Positions 45,638-57,682 of a stretch of 64,000 nucleotides of DNA are shown here, piece by piece; the first letter of the stretch is position 1; each line of letters starts with the position of its first letter. The translations under genes were made by a program, and so were the position numbers. This DNA is from Macrostomum hystrix (taxonomy: Eukaryota; Platyhelminthes; Macrostomidae), in assembly GCA_950097015.1 (NCBI GenBank), contig CATNEN010000038.1:8380001-8444000 (forward strand), written 5' to 3'. Under the pieces are notes generated by a model. The model did not search any database. It was not told the DNA's origin and saw only the letters and a program-made list of their open reading frames with translations.

Positions 45638-48600
45638 ATGCAACGGCTACAGCTGCTGTTGCTGATGTTGCTACTCCTAGAAGCCGAGGCAGCCGGGCTG
45701 GAAGACTGCCAGCGATACTGCGCCGGCGCCCTCTGTCGCTGCAACCTGAAAACAGTCTTCAGCCAGCACCACATTCACGCCGACTGCGACTTCAAGCGTG
45801 GCGGCGCTGACAGCCTTCGACCCCTGCTCGGCTGCCTCGCCACCCTGACGGGCACCAACCTGGTGCTCATGCTGCGCCGCATCGGCCCTGAGGTCCTGAG
45901 CCTCCTGCCCCAGCTGAACGCTCTGACCCAGGTGACCCACCTGGACCTCAGCGACAACCGGCTCACCGGCCTGCCCGCGGGCGCCTTCTCAGCCAACAGC
46001 TTCCCGGACCTCAAGCAGCTGGTGCTGAATGGCAACTGGCTGGAATCGCTGGGACCCGGCTGCCTGCCGCTGCCGCAGCTGAATCACCTCAGCCTCAGTG
46101 GCAACCGGATCAGCAGGGTGTCAGCCGCCGCTTTCCAACGCCACGATGCAGCAGCAGGCGGCCTCACCTGGCTGAACAGCATCGACCTGTCTCACAACCG
46201 GCTCGAGACCCTGACCTCCTGGCCGCTGCGGCTGCGTCGGGCCGATGTCGATAAGAAGCTGGTCATCTCGCTGCACCACAATCAGATTGTCAACTTCACC
46301 CTGAACACGGACGCCTTCGACTTCTTCCCGGATGGCGCCGGCGGAGTCTACGGCGTCGAGGACGGCTGCGGCCTCATCCAGCTGGCCGGCTTCGATTATT
46401 CGCCGCGCGCCTGGTGGACCAACTGCCGACTGGCCAAAACCAAACTGGTCCTCGACCTGGCCAACAACCGCATCGCCAGCCTCTCCGAGCTGCTGGAGGG
46501 CTGGGCCATAGACAGTATTGCGGCCTCGCGGTTGGGCAGTCGGAAAGGCCTGCTGATCAACAATCTGACTGGCAACCCCATCGGCTGCGACTGCCGAGAC
46601 TATTCAGCATACGTCTCACCGGCTGGCAACATCAGCTGCCTCCTGGCTGTCGAGTCCGTTTTGCCGACCTGCCAGAGCCCGCCGCGGCTGCTCGGCCGGC
46701 GAGTGTACTCCACCGGCTTCAAGCTGGAGCTAGATCCGCGCGTCGACCTGGTCTGCGAGCAGGACTGCGTCAACGGCGACTGCGCCTGCTCTGTTGAGCC
46801 CTGGCGACGCGCCGTCAGCGTCGACTGCACCCGGGCCCGGCTGGACCGCCTGCCGCACCGGCGCGAGCTGCCGCGGCTGCCGCCGGGCTTCGCCTACCGG
46901 TTCAACTTCAGCCACAGCCGGCTGCCGGCCAGCCTTCCAGGAATGCCGGACGCTTTCAAGGACGCCGAGGCGCTCGACCTGAGCGGCGTCGGCCTGTCCG
47001 AACTGCCGGCGAAGTTCCTCGGCAGGCTACGGCGACTGGAACTGCTGAACCTGCAGGTTGGTTTGACGCGCCTTCTGAAGGATCAGGGATGGCATTGTGA
47101 GCCAAGATAGGGAGGATTATAATAGCATAATAGCAATTTAATTATAATGCATAGCCCCAGCCCCAAGGAGGGTGAGTGGCAGAGCGATCTAACGTGATTG
47201 TCTCTCGCGCCAAGATCCCTGAGCTCGATTCCGCGGCGAGGCCACATTCATTTGAGGCGCAGCCGCGGAGAGAAGGCTTAGGGGCTTGTCGTGCAATTAA
47301 CGCCACTGAGGGACAACCTCCAAGGCAAAGTGAGAGTGTACACTGCCTGAAGATGATAAAGACAATGCAGGTGTACACACCCGTGGATCTGCCTGCGTAC
47401 AGTATCTGTGTGCGTGTGTGCTCAAGAGTCAGCGAAATTGGCAGAATTTCCTCCTCCTACTTCACTGCGGGTCTAGTGTCACCAAATGATGTGCCATTGC
47501 ACGCAGCCCTCCTGCAAATATAATTATTCATTGAATTCACCTGCTTCAATTGGGCCAGACGTGCAGCCGACAGCACAGCCGCAGCTATCGCGCTGCGCAT
47601 CTGAAGGCTGCGTACGGCTGTTCAGTCCATGGACTGGGGGACGCCACTCCCACCTTTAAATACACAAGCTAATGCTGGTGCCCATTTAACAGCTGGGAAG
47701 TCATATTAAGGGACAAAAATGGTTCCAGTGGAGTCAAGATTGCTTCACGGAGGATAAAGAAATCCTATTGTGATCAATAAAATGATCATATTTGCAGGAG
47801 GGTGTGAGCACTGACATCTGATTTGGTGACATTAGACCCGCAGCAAGCGAGGAGGCAATTCTGCAAATTCTTCTTCTGCTGATCCCTGAGCACACGCTCA
47901 CACAGGTGTGTACATCTGCCCTGACTTTGTCATCGTCAGGCAGTGTACACTCTCACTGTGCTTTGGAGGTTGGCCCTCAAGGGCGTAAATTGCACGACAA
48001 TCCCCCAAGCCTTCTCTCCGCGGCTGCGCCTCAAATGAATGTGGCCTCGCCGTGGAATCGAGCTCAGGGACCTTGGTGCGAGAGACAAACGCGTTAACCG
48101 CTCACCCTGAATATGACCAATCCCTGAACAGCCGCCAACTGTCTCCAACCGCAGAACAACCGCCTGGCCCAGCTGGAACCCCGAATCGCCAGCTTGCCAC
48201 AGCTGTGGCGGCTGCGCCATCTGCGCCTCGATGGCAATCCGTGGCGCTGCGACTGCGAGAGCGCGGCCTGGCTGCCCTCCTGGCTAGCTGGCCGCCGGGT
48301 CAACAGCTCCGCGCGCTGCGCCCAGCCAGCCCGATTAGCCGGTCGGGAACTTCAGCGCTTGGCGCCGCGTGAACTGTGCCCGGACGGCGACTATAACGCC
48401 TCGTCGTCGTCTTCCTCAGTGGCGACAACGTCCACCGGTGGCGCATCGTCATCGTCCTGGCGCCGAATCCTGACGCTTCGCCTGCTGATCTGCGGCATCG
48501 GCGTGTCGCTGCTGCTTGCCCTGGCCGGAGCTGCCACCGCCTGCCTGCTCGTCCTCCTGGCTGCCTCAGTCCGCGTGCGGCTCTACGCGCGCTGGGGCTT

Positions 48601-49540
48601 CCACCCGATGGACCGCGACGAGTGCCCGGGCGAGGGCAAGCGCTGCGACGCCTGCCTTCTGTTTCATCCGGCCGATGGCGACTGGGTGTCGGTGACGCTG
48701 GTCGACGAGCTGCTGCAGCGCGGCCACTCGCTGTGCACCCACGACCGAGCCTGCGTGCCCGGCCTGCCGACATACCAGACCGTCGGTGAGGCCGTCGCCG
48801 CCAGTCGTCGCGTCCTCGCCGTCGTGACGCCGAGCTTCGCGGCGGACGCCGAAACTCGCGGAGTCTTCGCCTACGCTGCCGACTGCCTTGGTGCAGAGCT
48901 GACCAGACGGCGTCTCATCTGCGTGGTTGCCGCTCCGCCGACGAAGCTGTCAATGAATTCGACAACATCGTCGGCGACAACCTCGACACTGACTCGTTGG
49001 CCGAGAATGTCGGGCGCCGCTGTGGTTCTTCGCTTTGGACAGCGCGACTTCTGGGACCAGCTTCTCTACCGGATGCCTTTGCGGGCGCAGTTCCGGCAGG
49101 CCGTCAGCTCGCGCCGCCGTCCGGGACGCCAGGGCGGGTCTTCTCGGACAGTTCCGGGTCCGCAGTCCGCGGTGTCCACTGCTGTGCGCCTGCCCTGGTG
49201 GGATTCTGAGGGAGACTCAGCCGGTGGCAGCAGTTGCACCTGCCAGCTCCGCCAGCTGCCGTTCGATCAGCGGCACAGCTCGCTACGGACCCTGCGCAGT
49301 CTGCAGTCGACGCAGTCGCAACAGCAGCTGCTGCTGGCCAGCCAGCTGGGCGCCGCTGAACGGCCGGTTTGGGCCACCATCGGCTGTGCCCGGAGGTCGC
49401 ACTATTCGCAGCGCGAGCATCGGCAACAGCCGCCTCTTGAGTCGCCACTGATGTCGCCAACGACGCCCCAGTCTATGGCCATGTCCCCCCTGCCAGCCAG
49501 AGGTTGCGAACTGCTCGAATGCAGCGAGGTCTCTCTGTAG
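45638..49540 (+). CDS. Toll-like receptor (LRR-LRRCT-LRRNT-LRRCT-TM-TIR)
   Basis: Two exons (plus): 45638-47056 and 48155-49540, phase 0, 934 aa. Signal peptide about 1-19 (LLLLMLLLLEAEAA). Leucine-rich repeats include LTQVTHLDLSDNRLTGLP. An internal Cys cluster (GNPIGCDCRDY ... CEQDCVNGDCAC) pairs an LRRCT with an LRRNT, then a short LRR set and a second LRRCT (NPWRCDCESAAWL). One transmembrane helix is at about 579-611. The TIR domain (about 634-781) has box 1 CDACLLFHPADGDW, box 2 LCTHDRACVPG (conserved Pro, about 675) and box 3 RDFWDQLL (about 770-776). A ~150-residue low-complexity tail follows. Two Cys clusters make it Toll/mccTLR-type. Box 1 lacks the usual Tyr and the segment before box 3 carries a Ser/Thr-rich insertion. 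Such receptors signal through TIR adaptors; the ligand is unknown. Confidence 0.94.
47168..47530 (+). mobile_element. SINE family A, copy A2 (TLR intron)
   Basis: A full-length copy: head GAGTGGCAGAGCGATCTAAC with B box GAGCTCGATTCC, body GAGGCGCAGCCGCGGAGAGA, TCGTGCAATTAACGCCACTG, and AT-rich tail AAATATAATTATT at 47516-47528. The core TACACCTGCATTGTC region matches copy A3 in reverse. Confidence 0.85.
47540..47755 (-). mobile_element. SINE family B, partial copy B3 (TLR intron)
   Basis: The minus-strand tail and middle are seen as CAGCCGACAGCACAGCCGCA, the palindrome AGTCCATGGACT (47624-47635), CCCATTTAACAGCTGGGAAG and GGTTCCAGTGGAGTC. The tRNA-like head is absent. Confidence 0.75.
47770..48107 (-). 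mobile_element. SINE family A, copy A3 (TLR intron)
   Basis: Full-length reverse copy facing A2 across ~240 bp. The head, at the right end, is GTGAGCGGTTAACGCGTTTG with B box GAGCTCGATTCC. The element ends ~48 bp before the exon 2 acceptor at 48154, so the branch-point region is close to or inside SINE-derived sequence. Confidence 0.85.
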
Positions 49541-50745
49541 GTCGCTCGCGAGCTGCCCCTGGGAGGCGTTCCGTATTCCGTACGGACGTCCTATGTGAGA
49601 CGCTGTGATGGCACTGACGCAACTGCCGGACACCCGCGCGGAATTTCATGTACTTGCTAAGAAATTTGCCCAAAAATTTTAATTTCTCCTAATTTCATTT
49701 CATTTCTATCGAGACTAATTCAATCAATATGTTTTCTCCGAATGCCATATAGAAACCAAGATTTAACAGTGCATGACAACGATACAATGACGTAATTGAT
49801 CGAGGCATCGATCAGTTTGAGGGTTAATTCTTATTGGCCTAGAATTTAGCGATTCTGATTGGCTGATAAAATGGATATAATCATTGGTTCATGCACGGGC
49901 TAAGGTGATTCCTATTGGTCGCCGATTTGTACTACTCCTATTGGTTGGTGAAATAAGCGATTCTGATAGAATCGAATATGATCGGGTGTGCAGACTCTGG
50001 AGCGCAGGTCCTCTGGTCCGCATTTAGAGCAACAAAAATGCAATTTTAACTGGAAGCAGCTGCAGAAAAGTACATTTCTAGCCAGCCTGGATGCAAATCC
50101 CCAGTCAAATGTTCTCATAGAGATCAACAGTCAGGAGCGACGACAAACGGATGCGAAAATCCCCAAGCTTGGTCGCATTAGGCTCAGAAATCAATTGTCA
50201 AAGGCTTTCACAGTTGGCTGGCTGAGTCTTGACATTGAGTTCTGTAATTCTCGGAGGAAAATGCGGCTCAGTGGCATGCCGGCCTAGGGGCTGATGCGCT
50301 TGGCAACAATGTACCACGGTCGCACGGGTCGATACATGCGGCTCTTATAGTCCGCTCCCAGGACTTGATCCCCTAAATGACCTCCATGCAGTGTGCAGCT
50401 CAGCTCTCGCAGAACTATATTTGCAGATAGCAGATAGTCGAATATACGAGCCCAAATGTATCCAAATTGAGGGACATTTATAGCAATGGAGTGATTTGAA
50501 GATCGCGTCTGGCTTTTAGAGAGGCCCTGAAAGCTGACACTCGAAAGCGCCCCCCCACACTCAGCCTGCTGACCAGCGGGTTTATGGCTGTCAGCTTTCC
50601 ATTACCGTTGCCGGATATCAGAATCAATTAAATGGGCTAAGAACCCGAGCCTTTAATGACACCTGCACTGACTTCCATTCACACCAGTTTGTCTCTGGCA
50701 ACTGCTCATTCACTATCATTCGCTGTGTCAAGATTTGGTTCCACT
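49541..50745. other. TLR 3' flank
   Basis: No gene recognised. A cluster of ATTGG/CCAAT motifs lies at about 49831-49950. A 99-codon plus-strand ORF at 49988 has no family match. No clear AATAAA near the TLR stop. Confidence 0.5.
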
Positions 50746-50749
50746 CACT

Positions 50750-51850
50750 CTGTCTCAGATCTGACTCTCATTCTGTCTCAGATCTGACTCTCATTCTGTC
50801 TCAGATCTGACTCTCACTCTGTCTCAGGTCTGACTCTCATTCTGTCTCAGGTCTGACTCTCATTCTGTCTCAGGTCTGACTCTCACTCTGTCTCAGGTCT
50901 GACTCTCATTCTGTCTCAGATCTGACTCTCATTCTGTCTCAGATCTGACTCTCATTCTGTCTCAGATCTGACTCTCATTCTGTCTCAGATCTGACTCTCA
51001 CTCTGTCTCAGGTCTGACTCTCACTCTGTCTCAGATCTGACTCTCATTCTGTCTCAGGTCTGACTCTCATTCTGTCTCAGGTCTGACTCTCATTCTGTCT
51101 CAGGTCTGACTCTCACTCTGTCTCAGATCTGACTCTCATTCTGTCTCAGGTCTGACTCTCATTCTGTCTCAGGTCTGACTCTCATTCTGTCTCAGGTCTG
51201 ACTCTCATTCTGTCTCAGGTCTGACTCTCACTCTGTCTCAGATCTGACTCTCATTCTGTCTCAGGTCTGACTCTCATTCTGTCTTAGATCTGACTCTCAT
51301 TCTGTCTTAGATCTGACTCTCATTCTGTCTCAGATCTGACTCTCATTCTGTCTCAGGTCTGACTCTCATTCTGTCTCAGATCTGACTCTCATTCTGTCTC
51401 AGATCTGACTCTCATTCTGTCTCAGATCTGACTCTCATTCTGTCTCAGGTCTGACTCTCACTCTGTCTCAGATCTGACTCTCATTCTGTCTCAGGTCTGA
51501 CTCTCATTCTGTCTCAGGTCTGACTCTCATTCTGTCTCAGGTCTGACTCTCACTCTGTCTCAGATCTGACTCTCATTCTGTCTCAGGTCTGACTCTCATT
51601 CTGTCTCAGGTCTGACTCTCATTCTGTCTCAGGTCTGACTCTCATTCTGTCTCAGGTCTGACTCTCACTCTGTCTCAGATCTGACTCTCATTCTGTCTCA
51701 GGTCTGACTCTCATTCTGTCTTAGATCTGACTCTCATTCTGTCTTAGATCTGACTCTCATTCTGTCTCAGATCTGACTCTCATTCTGTCTCAGGTCTGAC
51801 TCTCATTCTGTCTCAGATCTGACTCTCATTCTGTCTCAGATCTGACTCTC
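50750..51850. repeat. 23-bp minisatellite, ~47 copies
   Basis: Units of CTCATTCTGTCTCAGGTCTG plus ACT. Two main variants (CAGGTC, CAGATC) plus CTCACTC and TCTTAG types occur in blocks that recur about 390-440 bp apart, suggesting segmental duplication inside the array. Confidence 0.96.
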
Positions 51851-51854
51851 ACTG

Positions 51855-52615
51855 TTAGACTGATGGGAATTCAAATACCATCTACACGATCAGCTAATGA
51901 TTGACATTAAGGCAGCTGTCATCGCAAACTACAAGATAAAAATTGCTTCAATTTCCACACAAAGGCCATGGACTCAAAGAGTAACTAATGTTGATGTATG
52001 AGCATTCTCGCAGCCAATAGTGGCCAACCTTCCTACCCACTCATAGCTATTTTTTTTCAATCAGTCTCAGCGTGTCCAGTGCGCCCCAGAGGCATTAGCA
52101 GTGCGGACAGAAATCCATTCCGGCGATGCATTTGATTGACACTGCCGGGGAGTCCTGACCCCCGTCCCACAACTGCTGGCATGGGCGGGGTCGCAACTGG
52201 ATTTTAAGGGGAAATAAAAGGGGATTTCGGGGCCAAATAAAACGCATCTCGATTCCCCACCCCAGACACACACACAGGTGAGTAGTGAGTGAGCTAGACC
52301 TCATTGGGATAATGGCACGTGTGCTGGCTGGAATGCAGGGCATTGGCCCACACTTAGCCTAGGAAATAATAGGGCTTTGGATGGGATATGAAGCCGGAAT
52401 GAGGATCAAGAGAGAATACGGACAGGTCTCGGATCCCATCATGATTGATTGGAATGTGTGAACACTGCAGCGGTCGGATCCCAAACAGGGTCCGAATCTC
52501 ACCTATAGTTTTAGCTTGCTGACGGCAAAAGTGTGAGCTCGAAAAGGGGACTATTGAAATAGGAGCTTTTAGTAGCTACAGAAAACGCATAAAAAGTACT
52601 AGAGCTATTGCAACA
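51855..52615. other. Unassigned spacer
   Basis: Unique sequence; short ORFs only, with no recognisable family. Confidence 0.5.
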
Positions 52616-52617
52616 AT

Positions 52618-53800
52618 TTTGCAAGGATTCTAGCTGCGATTCCTCTGACGATTCTAAACTAACCGAAGCTCTTGCTAGGATTCTAGCTGCGATTCCTCTG
52701 ACGATTCTAAACTAACCGAAGCTCTTGCTAGGATTCTAGCTGCGATGTACAATTCTGAACTAGCTCAAGTTCTTGCTAGGATTCTAGCTGCGATTCCTCG
52801 TACGATTCTAAACTAGCTCAAGCTCTTGCTAGGATTCTAGCTGCGATTCCTCGTACGATTCTAAACTAGCTCAAGCTCTTGCTAGGATTCTAGCTGCGAT
52901 TCCTCGTACGATTCTAAACTAGCTCAAGCTCTTGCTAGGATTCTAGCTGCGATTCCTGGTACGATTCTAAACTAGCTCAAGCTCTTGCTAGGATTCTAGC
53001 TGCGATTCCTGGTACGATTCTAAACTAGCTCAAGCTCTTGCTATGATTCTAGCTGCGATTCCTGGTACGATTCTAAACTAACCGAAGCTCTTGCTAGGAT
53101 TCTAGCTGCGATTCCTCTGACGATTCTAAACTAACCGAAGCTCTTGCTAGGATTCTAGCTGCGATTCCTCGTACGATTCTAAACTAGCTCAAGCTCTTGC
53201 TAGGATTCTAGCTGCGATTCCTCGTACGATTCTAAACTAGCTCAAGCTCTTGCTAGGATTCTAGCTGCGATTCCTGGTACGATTCTAAACTAGCTCAAGC
53301 TCTTGCTAGGATTCTAGCTGCGATTCCTGGTACGATTCTAAACTAGCTCAAGCTGTTGCTAGGATTCTAGCTGCGATTCCTGGTACGATTCTAAACTAGC
53401 TCAAGCTCTTGCTAGGATTCTAGCTGCGATTCCTGGTATGATTCTGAACTAGCTCAAGCTCTTGCTAGGATTCTAGCTGCGATTCCTCGTACGATTCTAA
53501 ACTAGCTCAAGCTCATGCTAGGATTCTAGCTGCGGTATCTGGTACGATTCTGAACTAGCTCAAGCTCTTGCTAGGATTCTAGCTGCGATTCTTGGTACGA
53601 TTCTAAACTAGCTCAAGCTCTTGCTAGGATTCTAGCTGCGATTCCTCGTACGATTCTATCTATCGTAGACTTTATTGTCTATAGTAGTTGTGGCTCTTAG
53701 TACGATTCTAGCTGCGATTCCTGGTACGATTCTGAACTAGCTCAAGCTCTTGCTAGGATTCTAGCTGCGATTCCTGCTACGATTCTATAGTAGCTGTTCA
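52618..53800. repeat. 53-bp minisatellite, ~21 copies
   Basis: Units of GCTCTTGCTAGGATTCTAGC followed by TGCGATTCCTGGTACGATTC and TAAACTAGCTCAA. Variants are CCTCTGACG/CTAACCGAA and CCTCGTACG. The array is interrupted near 53660-53700. Confidence 0.95.
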
Positions 53801-53804
53801 TACA

Positions 53805-54610
53805 ATTATAGTAGCTGTTACTTGTGCGACAAATTTAGCTGGGGTTTTAACTAATAACTAGTCGTACTAATAAATGTGCTACTCACAGCAGTAGCGACAG
53901 TAGCGCTATACGGACATGCAAATCAGGAAAGCCACTTGGAACAAAAACGGAAACTTTTTTTTTCAAATTTCCTGCGTTCGTCAAGCCATTTCAGCATGGC
54001 AATTGAAAGCCAAACAATGCTTAATTAAGCTGCTAAACTGACTGCTGCGATTGCACGGGTCAAATCTGTTTAAGATGCGCATTCTACACGTTTATTAGCT
54101 AATGAAATAGGTAAGCAACTGTTTACAGTAGCACGCAGTGATTGTCTAGTGATCTGCGCTAATGTGCCGCTTCTAAAAGCCCGCAAAGTCGAACCTGATG
54201 CCGAAAATGAAAAATCTGACACACACAGCGGCAATTAACTGTTACAAAACAGGCCTTGTCATTGGGATTAGGTGTGTACATAGGCGTGTAAATACTGGGG
54301 CTGCGGGAAAATGAGGACAAGTATTGTATCTCTTAGCTCTTCATTATTAAAAAATAGATCTCTAGGACATCAGAAGCGGGACAAACATCTGTCAAGCCTG
54401 CAGCCTCGATAAAAATTATTGACAAAAACGGACAGTAAGTATTTAAAAAATGGGGTCGTAACGGCAAAACAATGAAATCATGACAGCTCAGACAGGCAAA
54501 GAAGCACACAAAACTAACTGCTCAAATTAAACAGCTGAGTATAGAGCGGAGCGAGAAGTACAGTAAGAGTATGCTGGCTTCTTCCAGAGTATGATCTTAG
54601 AGTAGTGGCT
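53805..54610. other. Unassigned spacer
   Basis: AT-rich unique DNA between two large arrays. No coding or RNA feature seen. Confidence 0.5.
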
Positions 54611-54621
54611 GCTTAACCCCA

Positions 54622-57150
54622 GGATCTGGGAGAAGTGACAGCTCAATCTGAGGATCTGGGAGAAGTGACAGCTCAATCTGAGGATCTGGGAGAAGTGACA
54701 GCTCAATCTGAGGATCTGGGAGAAGTGACAGCTCAATCTGAGGATCTGGGAGAAGTGACTGCTCAATCTGAGGATCTGGGAGAAGTGACAGCTCAATCTG
54801 AGGATCTGGGAGAAGTGACTGCTCAATCTGAGGATCTGGGAGAAGTGACTGCTCAATCTGAGGATCTGGGAGAAGTGACTGCTCAATCTGAGGATCTGGG
54901 AGAAGTGACTGCTCAATCTGAGGATCTGGGAGAAGTGACTGCTCAATCTGAGGATCTGGGAGAAGTGACTGCTCAATCTGAGGATCTGGGAGAAGTGACT
55001 GCTCAATCTGAGGATCTGGGAGAAGTGACTGCTCAATCTGAGGATCTGGGAGAAGTGACTGCTCAATCTGAGGATCTGGGAGAAGTGACTGCTCAATCTG
55101 AGGATCTGGGAGAAGTGACAGCTCAATCTGAGGATCTGGGAGAAGTGACAGCTCAATCTGAGGATCTGGGAGAAGTGACAGCTCAATCTGAGGATCTGGG
55201 AGAAGTGACAGCTCAATCTGAGGATCTGGGAGAAGTGACAGCTCAATCTGAGGATCTGGGAGAAGTGACTGCTCAATCTGAGGATCTGGGAGAAGTGACT
55301 GCTCAATCTGAGGATCTGGGAGAAGTGACAGCTCAATCTGAGGATCTGGGAGAAGTGACAGCTCAATCTGATGATATGGGAGAAGTGACTGCTCAATCTG
55401 AGGATCTGGGAGAAGTGACAGCTCAATCTGAGGATCTGGGAGAAGTGACTGCTCAATCTGAGGATCTGGGAGAAGTGACAGCTCAATCTGAGGATCTGGG
55501 AGAAGTGACAGCTCAATCTGAGGATCTGGGAGAAGTGACTGCTCAATCTGAGGATCTGGGAGAAGTGACAGCTCAATCTGAGGATCTGGGAGAAGTGACA
55601 GCTCAATCTGAGGATCTGGGAGAAGGACTGCTCAATTTGAGGATCTGGGAGAAGTGACAGCTCAATCTGAGGATATGGGAGAAGTGACTGCTCAATCTGA
55701 GGATCTGGGAGAAGTGACTGCTCAATCTGAGGATATGGGAGAAGTGACTGCTCAATCTGAGGATCTGGGAGAAGTGACAGCTCAATCTGAGGATCTGGGA
55801 GAAGTGACTGCTCAATCTGAGGATCTGGGAGAAGTGACTGCTCAATCTGAGGATCTGGGAGAAGTGACTGCTCAATCTGAGGATATGGGAGAAGTGACTG
55901 CTCAATCTGAGGATCTGGGAGAAGTGACAGCTCAATCTGAGGATCTGGGAGAAGTGACTGCTCAATCTGAGGATCTGGGAGAAGTGACTGCTCAATCTGA
56001 GGATCTGGGAGAAGTGACAGCTCAATCTGAGGATCTGGGAGAAGTGACTGCTCAATCTGAGGATCTGGGAGAAGTGACAGCTCAATCTGAGGATCTGGGA
56101 GAAGTGACTGCTCAATCTGAGGATCTGGGAGAAGTGACTGCTCAATCTGAGGATCTGGGAGAAGTGACTGCTCAATCTGAGGATCTGGGAGAAGTGACTG
56201 CTCAATCTGAGGATCTGGGAGAAGTGACTGCTCAATCTGAGGATCTGGGAGAAGTGACTGCTCAATCTGAGGATCTGGGAGAAGTGACTGCTCAATCTGA
56301 GGATCTGGGTGAAGTGACTGCTCAATCTGAGGATCTGGGAGAAGTGACTGCTCAATCTGAGGATCTTGGAGAAGTGACTGCTCAATCTGAGGATCTGGGA
56401 GAAGTGACAGCTCAATCTGAGGATCTGGGAGAAGTGACTGCTCAATCTGAGGATCTGGGAGAAGTGAGCTCAATCTGAGGATCTGGGAGAAGTGACAGCT
56501 CAATCTGAAGATCTGGGAGAAGTGACTGCTCAATCTGAGGATCTTGGAGAAGTGACTGCTCAATCTGAGGATCTGGGAGAAGTGACTGCTCAATCTGAGG
56601 ATCTGGGAGAAGTGACTGCTCAATCTGAGGATCTGGGAGAAGTGACTGCTCAATCTGAGGATCTGGGAGAAGTGACTGCTCAATCTGAGGATCTGGGAGA
56701 AGGACTGCTCAATCTGAGGATCTGGGAGAAGTGACTGCTCAATCTGAGGATCTGGGAGAAGTGACAGCTCAATCTGAGGATCTGGGAGAAGTGACAGCTC
56801 AATCTGAGGATCTGGGAGAAGTGACAGCTCAATCTGAGGATATGGGAGAAGTGACTGCTCAATCTGAGGATATGGGAGAAGTGACTGCTCAATCTGAGGA
56901 TCTGGGAGAAGTGACAGCTCAATCTGAGGATCTGGGAGAAGTGACAGCTCAATCTGAGGATCTGGGAGAAGTGACAGCTCAATCTGAGGATATGGGAGAA
57001 GTGACTGCTCAATCTGAGGATATGGGAGAAGTGACTGCTCAATCTGAGGATCTGGGAGAAGTGACTGCTCAATTTGAGGATCTTGGAGAAGTGACTGCTC
57101 AATCTGAGGATCTGGGAGAAGTGACTGCTCAATTTGAGGATCTGGGAGAA
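54622..57150. repeat. 30-bp minisatellite, ~84 copies
   Basis: Units of GAAGTGACAGCTCAATCTGA plus GGATCTGGGA. The variable site is CAG/CTG, with rarer ATATGG and ATTTG. Three small deletions (at about 55625, 56465 and 56700) reset the frame. The 30-bp length keeps one plus-strand and two minus-strand frames open for hundreds of codons. Confidence 0.97.
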
Positions 57151-57159
57151 GTCATTAAT

Positions 57160-57682
57160 TTCCAAGGGCAACAGCGAAGAGGATGCAGTGTTGCAGCAAT
57201 GCAAAGCTCAAAAATCGGTTTGCTAAAAAACTTCCTATCAAATCAGTAAAAATCAAAACACTTGTTTTAAAATAATTTTCCGCAAATTGTTTTGAAAAAA
57301 TTCTTACAATAAAGAAAATTTGATTTTCAATAAACGCTGAGTAGAATGAAATATAAAAGACAAAAAATATGAGCCTTATAAAATATTCACGCACGCAAGC
57401 AAAGCTATAAAACTGACCAGAATCAGGCAAAAGTAGAACAACTGTACAAATATAATTTATATTCAAGTTGGAAATCAACTCTTGAAACTGTTCTATACAA
57501 TTGAGGCTGCACTAAAATAATTTAGGGCATAAACTGTGACAAGCTTATTGAGATAAATAGACCAGAAATCTGTGCCAGCAAAAAGCATTTCTCTAGAAGC
57601 ACGATATTGATTGTTAAGTACAGGCATTGTGAGCGAGTATGAAGACTGGCTCAGTCTCCAGGAGCCTGCGGTATAGCTGGCA
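57160..57682. other. Scribble 3' flank
   Basis: AT-rich DNA after the 30-bp array. If the candidate last Scribble exon is right, this holds its 3' UTR. No clear AATAAA identified. Confidence 0.4.

Noticed and set aside
45677-49633. Antisense ORFs across the TLR exons
   Set aside because: Shadows of GC-rich coding sequence; no family match.
54527-57249. Long ORFs on both strands (up to 718 codons) in the 30-bp array
   Set aside because: The unit length is a multiple of three with no stop in several frames. The peptides are pure 10-residue repeats on both strands and frames reset at small deletions. No splice or family evidence.
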